Assembly (NCBI GenBank): GCA_008973525.1 | Contig: WACJ01000129.1 | Coordinates: forward strand, 248,001-312,000 | Length of the DNA stretch: 64,000 bases | Source: Stenopsyche tienmushanensis | Lineage: Eukaryota > Arthropoda > Insecta > Trichoptera > Stenopsychidae | Direction: 5' to 3' | Part shown: piece by piece, positions 46,962-57,329 of the stretch | Layout: every line of letters starts with the position of its first letter | How positions within the stretch are numbered: position 1 is the stretch's first letter | Notes under the pieces: generated by a model | Database searches by the model: none | What the model was told of the DNA's origin: nothing | The model's input: the letters and a program-made list of their open reading frames with translations, nothing else | Program-made: the position numbers and the translations under genes

Positions 46962-49900
46962 GTCAGTATATCATCTTTCATAATTAAATCATTTTTTTAA
47001 AGATTGATGTTAACGTTTCGAAGATATTTTGAACTTGAAGACCCACCTCTCACCCGAACTGTATATTGGTCCTGTTCCTGAAAAAGCATTTGGCAGGGTA
47101 AGGCACACGATACTAATGGAAGAATTTTATTAAAAACTTTTCTGATATCAAGTAAGCAAAGATCAGACATGGAAGTGGAAATACAGAAGCTAAAGCTATA
47201 CAAAGAGGAGACCGACAAGGTTGTATTTTGTTTCCTAAATATAATTAACGTTGCCGGAGAATTAACGTCTCTAAAACCAAATGAATGACATTTAGGAGAC
47301 TTGATTATTCTGAAGCATCTCTGCAGCTAAATGGAATGGATGTCGAAGTGGTTGACCGGATTAAATACATTGGCAGCATCCTAATAAAGGCGCTCGATGC
47401 AGATATAGAAGTAAGGTGCTGCATTTAATAAAATGAGGACCTCAAACTTCGACAAAGAAGGATCAAATGCTACATACGGTTGGTTCTTTTATACGGCTGT
47501 GAAACATGGGCATTATGAATCAGTTAGAAGCATTCGAAATAAGGATACACAGAAGAATGCTTTGTATACCCTGGATCTTAGGAGAACTGCTGACAAACAC
47601 CAAAATGATGAAGACATCATATCTGAGTCATGTGTTGCATGGAGATAAATATCGCTTTCTCCAACTGATACTAAAGGGAATGGTTGAAGGAAGACAGGGA
47701 ATTGGCAGGAAGCAGATGACTTGTAAAAATAGTATCCGTTCAAGGCACATTTGGTGCTGAAACTGTGGCAGAAGGCCTTAAATGCCATAAAGGCACCGGG
47801 GCTGACCACCAAGTCTCCGTGGCCGAGTGGTCCAGAAAAAGAACCGCTGACACGGCACAGGAGTGCCTCTCTCGGCCGACATGCCCAAACACGACCACAG
47901 AATCCACAGATCCGCGTCTATGAATATCTTTTATTTTCATCTTTACTTGATACGCCGCAAAGCGGCCGTGCCCTGTCAGGAACTGAGAAGTCCAGTAATC
48001 GGGTTCGACCCATTTTAGCTTGAGGCAAGATGAGACCCAATCAGCAATCGTTGCATTCCTAGCTCACCTTTTGGTGGCAATAGGATCCGTAAGAATGCCA
48101 TCTGCTTCCTCGGCTCATAAAGGGGAGTTACCATCTTTAATTGTTCTACGTGTTTTTAGGTGTCCTGAGCCCTGTGACCCCTGCAAAGACAGGGAGGGTG
48201 TCCGTAGCAGTTGTTCTCTACGCACCAGTGATTCTTAGTAATGGCTGCGTGCAAAATTTGTGCAATTTAGGCTTCGTCTCGCCACCTTATCACGTCCACA
48301 ATATCCAAGCCTGTCCGCCCATGCTCCGTATGTAGCAATGCTCTCATAGATAGCTTCATAGGCAATCCTGAGATGTCTGTCCCCAAGACTCCAATCAGCT
48401 CCTGCCAGTCTGGATACTTTGCCAAAAGCCTTGGCCGAGAAAAACCGTCTGAAAACTTCCAAAGGGGGAGAACATCGTTTTTTCTTCTTACGATGAAATT
48501 CGAACCAGATATCAAATATTTAGTTTCGCAGCATCAGCAACAAGGATCTCATTGATCAGTCTCGGAATATGGAACTGAAAATATATTATGTAGTATCGTG
48601 TTGTATATCATATTGCATTGACTAATTATTATAAGTTTTTTATCTAGCATTCCTTCGCCTAATAAAAAAATTGACATTTTTATAAACAAACATTTTTGTA
48701 TAAGTATTGTTTTATTGCCGTTACACGTTTATCTATATATATCCAGTTTAATCTTTGTATACGCATTTATAATCTATAAATAATGACTGATTTTATAACG
48801 TTTCAGGCTCTAGTGACATTGAAATGCCAAGCTCACTTCTGAACCAAGTTCAAAACCAAATGCAAAGTAAAGGAGGATATGAAATGGCCTATACTGTGAA
48901 GGTGAATTTAATTTAATACTGTCATAATAACACATAGGAATTAGGATACTTTAATATTGGTTTGATTTAAATTTAAACATATTGTCGTCAATCTTCAACT
49001 TGTATGCTAATTAATTGTCCTTCTGGATTGTCTAAGACACTATATTTTCTATGACGCAGCCGTAACATCCGAGACTTCTTAATAGGACGTGTTAAAAAAG
49101 AGATCATTACGTATGGGAAACATTGTCCGCGCATAAAAAATAATACTCAACAAGTATTCCGTTAACATATCACTCAATAAGTTTGTAGAATGACATATAA
49201 TTGGTGCGACTATTGACAAATCCATTCACTATTTTTAAAAGGTCATAACAAGCATTGCTTTTTAATGGGAAAAGTGCTGGAATTTGTTCATGATGAAGCT
49301 CTGTTTAACATGGGTGCTGTGTTTTTTCACATTCATTCAAAAACAACAACGCGTCGATATTCAGAGCACTGTTTGGAGCTGTTTCAGCGCAATAAAAAGG
49401 ATTTTCTTATATGGTATGTGACAATGGATGAAACATGGATCCATCATTATACTCCAGAATCAAATCGGCAGTCAGTCGAGTGGACAGCCGAGTGGCGAAA
49501 GCCGCCCAAATGTCAGCCGGTAAGGTTGAGAACGGAAGAACCATTAATAGTGAATATTATATGGCATTATTGGTGCGTTTGACGGAAGCTAATTGCGTAA
49601 AAATGACCCCAAATGGAAACGCCATGTCACAAGTCGATTGCAACAATGGTAAAATTGCATGAATTTGCTCTTTGAATAGCTTCCCCTTCTATTGCATTCT
49701 CCGGATCTGGCTCCTAGCAACTATGGAATAAATGTACAACTCTTAAAGATTGTTCATTCCATAGTTGTTGCATCCTGTGAATTTATTGAGTGATGTGTCG
49801 AGACCAAGGTGTTGGGAGGAGAAGACTATTGTAAGTGGCGACAAAACGTATGTAGCCTTGAGACGGAAAGACCATCAATGCAGTGGCGATATGCCTCCTC

Positions 49901-51112
49901 ACTATCAGCGAAAAAATTCAAAACCGCTGTTTCGGCCCAAAAAATCATGGCCTCTGTCTTTTGGGACTGTAATGAGATTTTCTTAATTGAAATTTTGCCA
50001 CACTGGAAGAAACAATAAACATAAGAAGAATGTTAAGTTTATTGACTGCGTTACGAACCCTCATATGCGTGCACACACGGGGGTTCTAGCCCACTGAGTC
50101 TACTGCACGGGGGGGAGGGAGCCTCTACGACCCTATCGAAGTCATAGAAGGCCCCAGAAATGTGGAAAATGGCCACAAGATTTACGTGCCCAACCGGTCC
50201 AAATATTGGACCGCTGACACATCAAAATAGCACCTCGCGATTGGACGCCATGCCCAGACATCAGGCAAGGATCTAACTTACGCCCTCACGCTGGATTTTA
50301 AAAATAAAGTTAAATAACACTATTGTAAATATTATTAAAATGTATATTTTAAAATAATATGATAGATAGTTTTTAGAAGACTAGTAGAAGATAGTTAGCC
50401 AAAAATTTCAAGTTTCAAAACGCTACATTTAGTATTTGTTTGACAGTCATTAATAGTGCAGCCCGTTCAACAAAAATACTCATTTGGTTCGAATCTCTGA
50501 GGAAACTTCCATGATCGTACAGATCATAAAAAATGCTGCAAAAAGCCCCAAAAAAGGACGGAGAGTGGCCACAAGATCTGTGTGTCCAATCGGTCCGTTT
50601 TTCGGACCGCTGATGAATGAGCGCCCCGCGTTCGGACGCCATACCTGATCATGTCTACAGAACGATTACGAATTCTCATTACAAAACAAAGTTGTCCGAA
50701 GAAGACTGATCGGATGGGTTGTTTAAATTTTACAGTCGGTCGAAAATATTATTGTTATTTTATTGCGGGCTTATGCCAGCTAGGACGGCCCATGTTTGAT
50801 AACGAAGAATAGAGGGATTAGACAACTTATTACATATTATAAAAATGGACATAGTCAATCAGTGTTGATTCATGTAAAGTAGAACTCTTAAAGGCCTGTG
50901 GATCACGCGCCATTAATAAAAGGAAAATGCTCATTTAAATGATCTACATTCGTTTAAGATCCGCAAACAAAGTACAGCGTATTTCATAAGACATATGTTT
51001 CCCGGGCGTAATGTGTTTATTATAATTATTTTATTGTTTTTCGTATGCAATCACTGTTTTATTATTTTATCGCAAAAATTCATACGTCTTTTGATCGTTG
51101 CAGGCTTACTGA
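46826..51112 (+). CDS. Spec2: Spec2, CDC42 small effector (spliced)
   Basis: This encodes a small CRIB-only adaptor of the CDC42SE1/SE2 (SPEC) family, which binds GTP-Cdc42 at the membrane and affects actin and cell shape. Exons: 46826-46961 (residues 1-45 plus one base), 48807-48901 (two bases completing Gly46, then 31 residues) and probably 51104-51112 (Ala-Tyr-stop), giving 79 residues against 79-84 in vertebrates. Visible features are the N-terminal S-E-I-W-L, a Cys pair (15-16) fitting palmitoylation, a basic run KRRRIDR (24-30), the CRIB motif IGxPxxFxHxxHIG (33-46), and the conserved tail NQMQSKGGY (62-70). The A of ATG has a purine at -3 and G at +4. Phases agree exactly across intron 1. 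Without the last splice the frame would add V-N-L-I and stop at 48916. Introns 1 and 2 are filled with LINE, SINE-like and mariner relics. Confidence 0.9.
47040..47740 (+). mobile_element. RTE-like LINE relic in Spec2 intron 1
   Basis: In shifting frames: a palm-A-like [15 protein letters not shown] near 47080, then [19 protein letters not shown] (47330-47385), [12 protein letters not shown] (47480-47520), the [14 protein letters not shown] block, and [20 protein letters not shown] then [10 protein letters not shown] to about 47715. This is the usual order of the C-terminal half of an RTE/BovB-type reverse transcriptase. Stops and frameshifts abolish function. It lies in sense orientation in the intron. 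Confidence 0.7.
47780..48020 (+). repeat. Hairpin module variant with perfect A box
   Basis: Contains TGGCCGAGTGG at 47820-47830, a perfect Pol III A box of tRNA-Leu/Ser type. The GGTCC...GAACCGCTGACACGGCAC block follows, with the right arm degraded. The tail CCGTGCCCTGTCAGGAACTG is shared with 28319-28340. It lies directly after the LINE relic. Confidence 0.55.
48021..48806. other. Spec2 intron 1 remainder, unassigned
   Basis: Overlapping minus ORFs at 48235-48515 are not recognised. They may belong to a retroelement but show no diagnostic motif. Confidence 0.3.
48807..48901 (+). CDS. Spec2: Spec2 second coding exon
   Basis: The acceptor ATAACGTTTCAG ends at 48806 and the donor AAG|GTGAAT follows 48901. 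Only one of the three frames is open, and it is the one demanded by the one-base overhang of the previous exon. It encodes [15 protein letters not shown] followed by [16 protein letters not shown]; the NQMQSKGGY block is the signature of the SPEC family tail. Confidence 0.9.
49170..49793 (+). mobile_element. mariner with both TIRs, degraded
   Basis: Termini TCACTCAATAAGTTTGTAG and TTTATTGAGTGA bracket a transposase relic: [18 protein letters not shown], then [19 protein letters not shown], the second catalytic-Asp block, then in other frames a shortened SPDLAPS near 49690. It lies inside Spec2 intron 2. A 103-bp MITE with the same ends is at 56774-56876. Confidence 0.8.
49794..50020 (+). mobile_element. 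Second mariner transposase fragment
   Basis: The frame [18 protein letters not shown] then [20 protein letters not shown] matches the mariner segment after the DETW block (MQWxxxxSxxxxKFKxxxSxxKIMATVFWD), with the final Asp present. It directly abuts the element at 49170-49793 but is a different copy, because it would overlap it in family coordinates. Confidence 0.7.
50140..50270 (+). repeat. Hairpin module copy, truncated
   Basis: AATGGCCACAAGATTTACGTG, CCGGTCCAAATATTGGACCGC at 50194-50214, then CACCTCGCGATTGGACGCC. The stem is retained with compensating change (GGTCCAA/TTGGACC). Confidence 0.7.
50490..50890 (+). repeat. Hairpin module, near full-length copy
   Basis: About 400 bp: the 5' part TTCCATGATCGTACAGATCAT, an A-box-like AGTGGCCACAAGATC at 50564, the hairpin CGGTCCGTTTTTCGGACCG at 50590-50608, a B-box-like GCGTTCGGACGCC at 50628, then a long 3' part with CGAAGTTGTCC-like and TATTGCGGGC blocks ending in CAATCAGTGTTGATTCATG. 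It lies in Spec2 intron 2. Confidence 0.75.
51104..51112 (+). CDS. Spec2: Spec2 probable last coding exon (A-Y-stop)
   Basis: The acceptor TTTTGATCGTTGCAG ends at 51103. The in-phase reading is GCT TAC TGA. It was chosen because it is a good acceptor leading into a long TE-free region suitable for a 3' UTR. The alternative is no splicing after exon 2 with a stop at 48916. Confidence 0.45.
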   Translation, partial: AY

Positions 51113-51637
51113 TCTCACGACGATTCACCAAAATGATGCGGCACCCTATAATATAAGAATTTACATTAGCCAGCGGTGCGGTGACTTCACTCTCAATGTG
51201 AAACTTGTGATGGTGTAATTTTTACGTTTGTAAACATTTGTAAATATTTATTTTAATTATTACAAAAGGTGAGCGCGCGAGTCAACGCGCGCGCCGTCTC
51301 ATAGCAACGTGCAGACCCCGTAGCAATTATGAGACATGCAATGTCGATTTTAGTTTATAAGTTCTACCAATGCATTTGTTATCTTTAATGATTTGTTATA
51401 TTTAACGGGGGGATTCAATCGGATCTTTCCGATCGCTCAGTCTCTTTTGAATGTTTTTATTTTTTAATCGATAACACAATTTTATTTGAGCGATGTTTAA
51501 TATTTTTTCTAATCGGGTTAATCAATTTTATCCTTATTACTCTGATTGTGTGAAATTTTTTGATAAATGGAATATTTAATCATGCCAAATTTAAATACCT
51601 CTAAATATACTTTTGATTGATCAGTTCCTAAACAACT

Positions 51638-51721
51638 AATCCTAGATCGCTAATCATATGTCGAACTTCATACACGTCGAAGTGTGTAGTCTGTTAGACT
51701 AATGATAAGTGATCTAGGATT
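51638..51721 (+). ncRNA. pre-miRNA-like hairpin candidate
   Basis: The outer stem AATCCTAGATC/GATCTAGGATT is perfect over 11 bp. Pairing continues with scattered mismatches to ATACAC/GTGTGT around the loop GTCGAA, about 84 nt in all. I do not recognise either arm as a known insect miRNA. It lies in the candidate 3' UTR of Spec2. Confidence 0.35.
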
Positions 51722-51928
51722 GAATTAATCTTACAGTGTCAATCCAATGAAATTAATAATAGCTTATTATAAGCATGTTCTACAATTAACAATTTAAAAC
51801 CGTATGGTATATTAGTCACAGTATATTGTATAGTAAATATAAAAAAATATAATATGTACCCTCGACAGATTCTATCAAAACTAATTTATTAGTAATAGTG
51901 CCGTATTTTCTAAAGCAATTTTAATATT

Positions 51929-51948
51929 TATATATATATATATATATA
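51929..51948. repeat. (TA)n microsatellite
   Basis: About ten TA units within AT-rich sequence. Confidence 0.85.
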
Positions 51949-53704
51949 CGTACTGGTGAAAGTGTCTTTGTAATAGATTAAGTTGGTTGAATGACGATCA
52001 GTTGTATCTTTGACATTTGTAACAATTTTTAAAGGATCAAATATTGTATGCGATCCGATATTTGAATTTTACAAACAGACTTCCGAACCGTAAAATTAAA
52101 AGACTGTTTTTTTTCCTTTTAAACAATAAGAAAATGCCGAGCTTCTATATAAAAATGTCGTAGAATTTATAAGCGTAGGAAATATAATATTGGATGTCTA
52201 TGAAATTAACTAACACAATATTAGATAGAGGACTGTAGCGTGCACGTAAAAAACTACCTGATTGATTCGCACCCGTGGCTATAAACGTACGGAGATGCAC
52301 ACAGTCTTATAATATAATTAATACTTATTAACGTCAATTCGGAATTGTCTTGACATGTGCATGTGTGTTTCTATAATATTAATTGATTTTTTAAAAATAT
52401 TACTACTATATTTGGGCGTAATAAACGTAAAATCATTTAACCGCATTTATATAAAATTGCTTTGCTTCTAAATCTCTATGAAAGTTTATTCAAACCTATT
52501 TGAATCACTATATTCGTTAGTATAAATTGTATTAAATTTATAGCGTATTATAATCAAAATTTATCGTTGATCAGCATCGGATCGTCCTCGATTGCTGACT
52601 TCGTCCGCTTAAATGGGTCGTCCACTCCGAGACTCGTCTTCCAAACGGTCGGCCCAAATTGCAGTTATACGTACATGATAAAATCAATAACAACACTTTA
52701 TACGACCCTTAAAATCTTTCTATCGACTGATGAATGACAAAAATATGAATGTTTATACACTTTTTGATGCTTTTATCGAAGTAACATCTTTCTATTCGTT
52801 TTATACGTTGATATATCCGCGCGTGGAATTGTGTCAAATTAAATGTACTTACGGTTTTTGATATTTTTGAAAAATCGACGACGACGGCGGGCTTAATTCC
52901 AGCAAAATGGTTGCAATTTTAGATCGTTTATATCCTCAACGTCCAGATTGCCATAAACGTTAAACGGTATAACGACGACTGCTAGTGAATATCGATGATT
53001 GACGCTATCGTATATTAAGTAATAATTGTCCCTCTTCTTAATAATAATTATTTAAATGAATGTCTTCCTGCTGTTGTTTTCCAAATCTGAATTTCAAACA
53101 AGAAACACACGTAGATCCGTTATAAATACAATAATGAATGTGTTTTGTATTTAAATGCACGCTATTTTATCTTTACATTCCTCTTATTAATATCTTATTT
53201 GCACTCGCACAAGAATAAATCTTACTAGCGCTAAACTAATAAATTTCATGGATAATTATCGTATTAATATTAATGTTTTAGACTTAATTAACCTGACTTG
53301 CATTTACTTCCATGCGTCTTTTGCGTCATAAACGTCATGAAATAATAGCGGAAAATATTGTCTAACCTTTCGATCGCTATTTTTTGTACATTACTTTTAT
53401 ATGATTGTATGAGATATATATTTTTCGTAATTGTAAGTGGTCCGCGTTAATCGTCGGACAAAGTGTGAATATTGTTACCTATTTATTTTGTTTTTATGTA
53501 AGCATATCATTTTTTAGATTTAATTTACTCGATAGTTTTGTTATACATGTGTATTTATATTTATGCATTTTCATTATTATCAAGAGTGCCAATATTGGAA
53601 ATGAAGATTGTGTATTTTATGTTAAAAATGTAATTTTCCTATTGATTTGTGTATTGTTTAATGATCAAATTACGTACAGCACGGTTCATAACGGACGCAA
53701 ATAC

Positions 53705-53710
53705 AATAAA
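53705..53710 (+). terminator. Candidate polyadenylation signal of Spec2
   Basis: AATAAA, followed about 20-30 bases later by a GT-rich element. It marks the point where the TE-free stretch ends. Confidence 0.45.
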
Positions 53711-53730
53711 CGAACTGAAAAATAGTGTTT

Positions 53731-54392
53731 TGTGATTTTATTCGCTCACCGAAGACCTTATATCGACTCGCAATAAAAATATCCTTCAGTCATATCTCTG
53801 AAATATCGTCTCAAATATCTATGCGAAGCTCCTGGAATTTATTTTTAATTTGGTAATTCCCTATCACACGTAAAAAGAATAAGTTTATTGTTATACAGAC
53901 GTTTCTCAGTGAACTGGGTAAGTCATCTATGAAGTTCTATCGAGAAGTAAGTTGTAAAAAAATTGATAAGCATATTCCCATCCTCGAACTGAACATAAAT
54001 AGGAATTAATTTGAATTTTGCCACGCTTATCTCCCCTTCTGAGTGAAGGTATTCGCCCGATAATGTGATGTAATTCGCCCTCTGGTGTATTTCATATCCA
54101 TACTAAATATTTACAGTGGAGTCGCCTACCCCTATACCTGGTCACGTCCCTTCCTGTCGATCATCAGGTACTTCCGAACTCCACCTGTCGCCTTTAACTG
54201 CGGATATTCGTTCGATGCCACGTTCAACGTGCGTATAAAACCATGTTTTATTTTAACAAACACCCTGGTTGGCGTGCGAATGATAAATATTTGTATGGAG
54301 CATAAAAGAAAGGATGGAAAGTAATTTCCAAAACATTTGCATTGATGAAAGTCTTGAAATTTCAATTCGGTTTCATCATTTTCAGAGTCGAA
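53731..54392. other. Intergenic, no gene seen
   Basis: Unassigned short ORFs only. Confidence 0.35.
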
Positions 54393-54720
54393 ACGAGGGT
54401 ATGAAGCGCCCGTGGCAAATATCTAAGTTTTTATCAGCTTCTGAGGGGTTTTCCGTGATTATACAGATCATAGAAGGCCTAAGGTACGCATTTATCGTTG
54501 AAAATCCTGCGGAAAACTCTAAAAGAGGACGGAGTGGCCAAGCGGTCCGCTTTTCGGACCGCTGACATGACGAATGACCGCCTCGCAATCCGAATTACAA
54601 AACGAAGTTGTCCGAAGAAGACTGATCGGATGGGGTGCTTAAAATTTATTGCGGGCTTATACCGGCTTGGTCGGCTCAATGTTTAAGCGATAACGAAGAA
54701 AAAGGGATTAGGGTGCCCCC
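54393..54720 (+). repeat. Hairpin module with perfect stem and A box
   Basis: Begins GAGTCGAAACGAGGGTATGA. Contains the perfect A box TGGCCAAGCGG at 54535-54545, overlapping a perfect 9-bp stem: AGCGGTCCG (54541-54549), loop CTTTT, CGGACCGCT. The 3' part ends near GTTTAAGCGATAACGAAGAA. The best-preserved stem of the family. Confidence 0.75.
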
Positions 54721-54990
54721 CCCCTTTCACTCTGCGCCCCCTAGAGGAGACGAATCATTACACTACGAAATGAAGGATTTTCTAGCAGGTAGATTGCTAA
54801 AAAATAAAAATTTCCATCAATGTATTGTACCATTAAAACACATTAGGAGACTGGGACTTTGAACGACAGGAAAATACCGGACCGCCCAAAATCTATTAAG
54901 GATGCCAATGATAGCCTTATTATATTATCGTCCAAAAGAATTTACCAATTTAAATTATTACAAATAGTGCCATAAATATGTATTGTGGTA
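54721..54990. other. Short spacer, nothing seen
   Basis: A C run at 54716-54723, otherwise unremarkable. Confidence 0.3.
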
Positions 54991-55720
54991 ATATGAAGGT
55001 AGTCCCAGAAGTATCCGACCTCACGTATAGATGGCGATTGTTTAAAAAAAATCTAGCATAGAAAGTGCTTACCTTAGATAGCTTAGTTTTTAAGCTTGAA
55101 GATGTTTTGTAAGCACGGAAAAAAATTGGTCATATCATAATATAATACAATGCGGTCAACCCTTCTATAGCGCCGAGATAGGGACCACGTCATAGAAAGT
55201 CGGGAACTCATACAAAATTTGGGTGTGGAGTTTTTCGATTGTGTGATTAGAAATTAATCTGCAAATCAAATATATTTTGTACTTTAAATGTTCTTGCACA
55301 TTAGTTTGATTTAGTTCATTTTATAATTTTGATCATAATTTTCCATGGCTATTCGTGTCAAAATACGCTATACGAAAATATCGTCGCAAACTCTATACAC
55401 GGATTGACTATACATGTTTTTATTTGAATGGTCTCAGTTCTACCTGTGATGAGTCTGCCCTTTCGTTTACGACAGTAAAATATTGGGCGGCAGAGTTTAA
55501 ACGAGGCCGTACGAGCTGCCAAGACGAACATCGCAACCAAATGAGGTGACCACGCCAGAAATGATGAAAAAAGAAGCCCTAGGTACGCATTTATCACCGA
55601 AAATACCGCGCCTAATGGCTTTTAAAGAGGAGGTAGTGGCAACAAGATCTATGCGTTCAACCGGTCCGCCTTTCGGACCGCTGATACGACGAATGAGCGC
55701 CTCGCGATTGTCAAAACAAT
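54991..55720 (+). mobile_element. mariner 5' part joined to hairpin module
   Basis: The end AGTCCCAGAAGTATCCGACC at 55003 is followed by a TTCTATAGCG fragment near 55160. The transposase N-terminal part is at 55440-55600 (ESALSFTTVKYWAAEFKRGR then, shifted, TTPEMMKKE), the helix-turn-helix region preceding the linker. At about 55575 it switches to a hairpin module (CGGTCCGCCTTTCGGACCG at 55663). The catalytic domain is absent. Confidence 0.7.
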
Positions 55721-56773
55721 GGACTAAAAGGGGAAATACGGCTCCAAAGAAGACAAAAACAAGTTCAAGGCGCAGGCGAGGTTATCAGTTTTTTTTAGGG
55801 ATACACGTGAGATAATTTTTATTAATTATCTTCAAAAAGATTTTTAAAAAACAATGAATATTGCAACGTTTTTTGCATCCTATTCGCCAGATTTAACCCC
55901 CTCAGATTGTTTTCTTTTTCCAAACTTGCCTCAGTAGTAAAAGATTTGCTAACAATGGTATTTTTTGTTTCTTTATTAGGTCTGATACTTCTAGGATACT
56001 ATCCTCGCCCATGACATATTGATGAAAGTGCCATTTAGAGCTTTTTTCTTGAAGCACTAAGCGTTTCCAAACTTTTTGTTGATGATGTATATGGAAAGGC
56101 GACTAAAACTGCCCCCAGCTGATGAATAAATTAGATAAAAAGGAGTAAGAGTAGTGGACGCAATTGTAAGGTTGTTGGCTAGTGGCAGGGAGCTACGTCG
56201 GTAGATCACATTCCCATACAATAATAAGTGTGGGAACCAAACCCTAGGTAGTCGCCACCGCAAGCACCCAATAATCAACCGACATTTTCTCACGTGCTTT
56301 ACTTCATACTTCATGGGTCCGCGAGCTTCGCGATGCAGACCCTTTTTTTTGTTCCCACGGGTACATCAAATCTCATACTCCGGAGATTAATAACAACCTT
56401 AGACCTAATCCCGACGAAGATTCACTCCTGCGCCGGATATGGACCCAGGAAGCTTTCGTTTTGCGCTTTTTTCCCTCGTCTTTTATCAACAATGTGGGTC
56501 ACATCGACAACTTTCAATTATTTTAATAAGCTCTCATCGTATCCTGGATATAGTTTTTTCTTCTTCCCCTTTTTTTTGCTGAATTTAAGAATGATTGATG
56601 AACAGTAGATATCCAAATCAACATTTTGAAGACGTGTTTAACACCCGGTACTGTTGTATTCTCTTCTTTTATTTTTATTTTAACACAAGGAGGTCTCACA
56701 TTTTTTAGAAGATGACCACCTATTAGAATACAGTAAGAATATTTAGCTAAAAAAATACCACCCTAACAGAAAG
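55721..56773. other. Unassigned
   Basis: Contains a cluster of Su(H)-like sites at 56229-56359 (see findings) and overlapping unrecognised ORFs at 56057-56314 (-) and 56294-56608 (+). A retroelement origin is possible but not shown. Confidence 0.3.
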
Positions 56774-56876
56774 TCACTCAATAAATCTGTAGTATTTTTT
56801 CACTTTAATTTATTTGTTTTTCATTTGAGGTCGTTTCGCAATTTCTTTAAAAAAATCCTACCTACTTATTGAGTGA
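56774..56876. mobile_element. 103-bp MITE of the 49170 mariner family
   Basis: The ends TCACTCAATAAATCTGTAG and CTACTTATTGAGTGA are inverted and match the TIRs of the mariner at 49170-49793. There is almost no internal sequence. Confidence 0.75.
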
Positions 56877-56960
56877 TGTATTATTTCAACATTTTTCACA
56901 GCAAATAAACACACAAAAAGAGCTAGACTACAAAATACATATTTAAAGACTTAATTATTT

Positions 56961-57009
56961 GTCGCTCCTAATTATTTGTAGAATAAGTCTACAAATAATT
57001 AGGAGCGAC
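56961..57009. repeat. Perfect 22-bp hairpin, 5-nt loop
   Basis: Arms 56961-56982 (starting GTCGCTCCTAATTATTTG) and 56988-57009 are exact reverse complements around ATAAG. Confidence 0.92.
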
Positions 57010-57329
57010 GAGTGACCATAAGAATGTGAGGACTTGATAAGATCATGGATTCATCATTATTTAGCCCAAAGCTCTTTTATCGAGCAATAAGCTCGCATTT
57101 ATCTGTTGTTTAATTTTTTCGTAAAAAAGGTTAAATATCACTGAGCTTTGGTGCCGTAAATAAAAATGTCGAATTGTAAAACTATGTATTAGTGGTTTTC
57201 AGACGTGACTGATCAAAACGAAGGCTGTCTACAATAGATTGCTTCAAATTAATCCAAATGCTTCTCAAATATTATTTTTTTATTTGAATTAATTATTGGG
57301 ACAAAAATAAAATATCGGAGAAACATATA

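Larger units (their letters stand above)
51113..53730 (+). other. Candidate Spec2 3' UTR, TE-free
   Basis: About 2.6 kb of AT-rich sequence without any of the repeat families that fill the rest of the window, ending at AATAAA (53705-53710) followed by a GT-rich stretch (AGTGTTTTGTG). Earlier AATAAA copies near 53214 and 53238 could be alternative sites. A strong donor (AAG|GTGAGC, GT at 51269) early in this region hints at alternative processing. Confidence 0.4.

Noticed and set aside
46793..46981. Minus-strand ORF over the Spec2 exon
   Set aside because: An antisense shadow; all conserved motifs and splice signals are on the + strand.
47820..47895. A functional tRNA-Leu/Ser gene, because of TGGCCGAGTGG
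   Set aside because: No acceptor stem, no intact B box (GGTTCGANNCC) and no T-arm pairing could be found.
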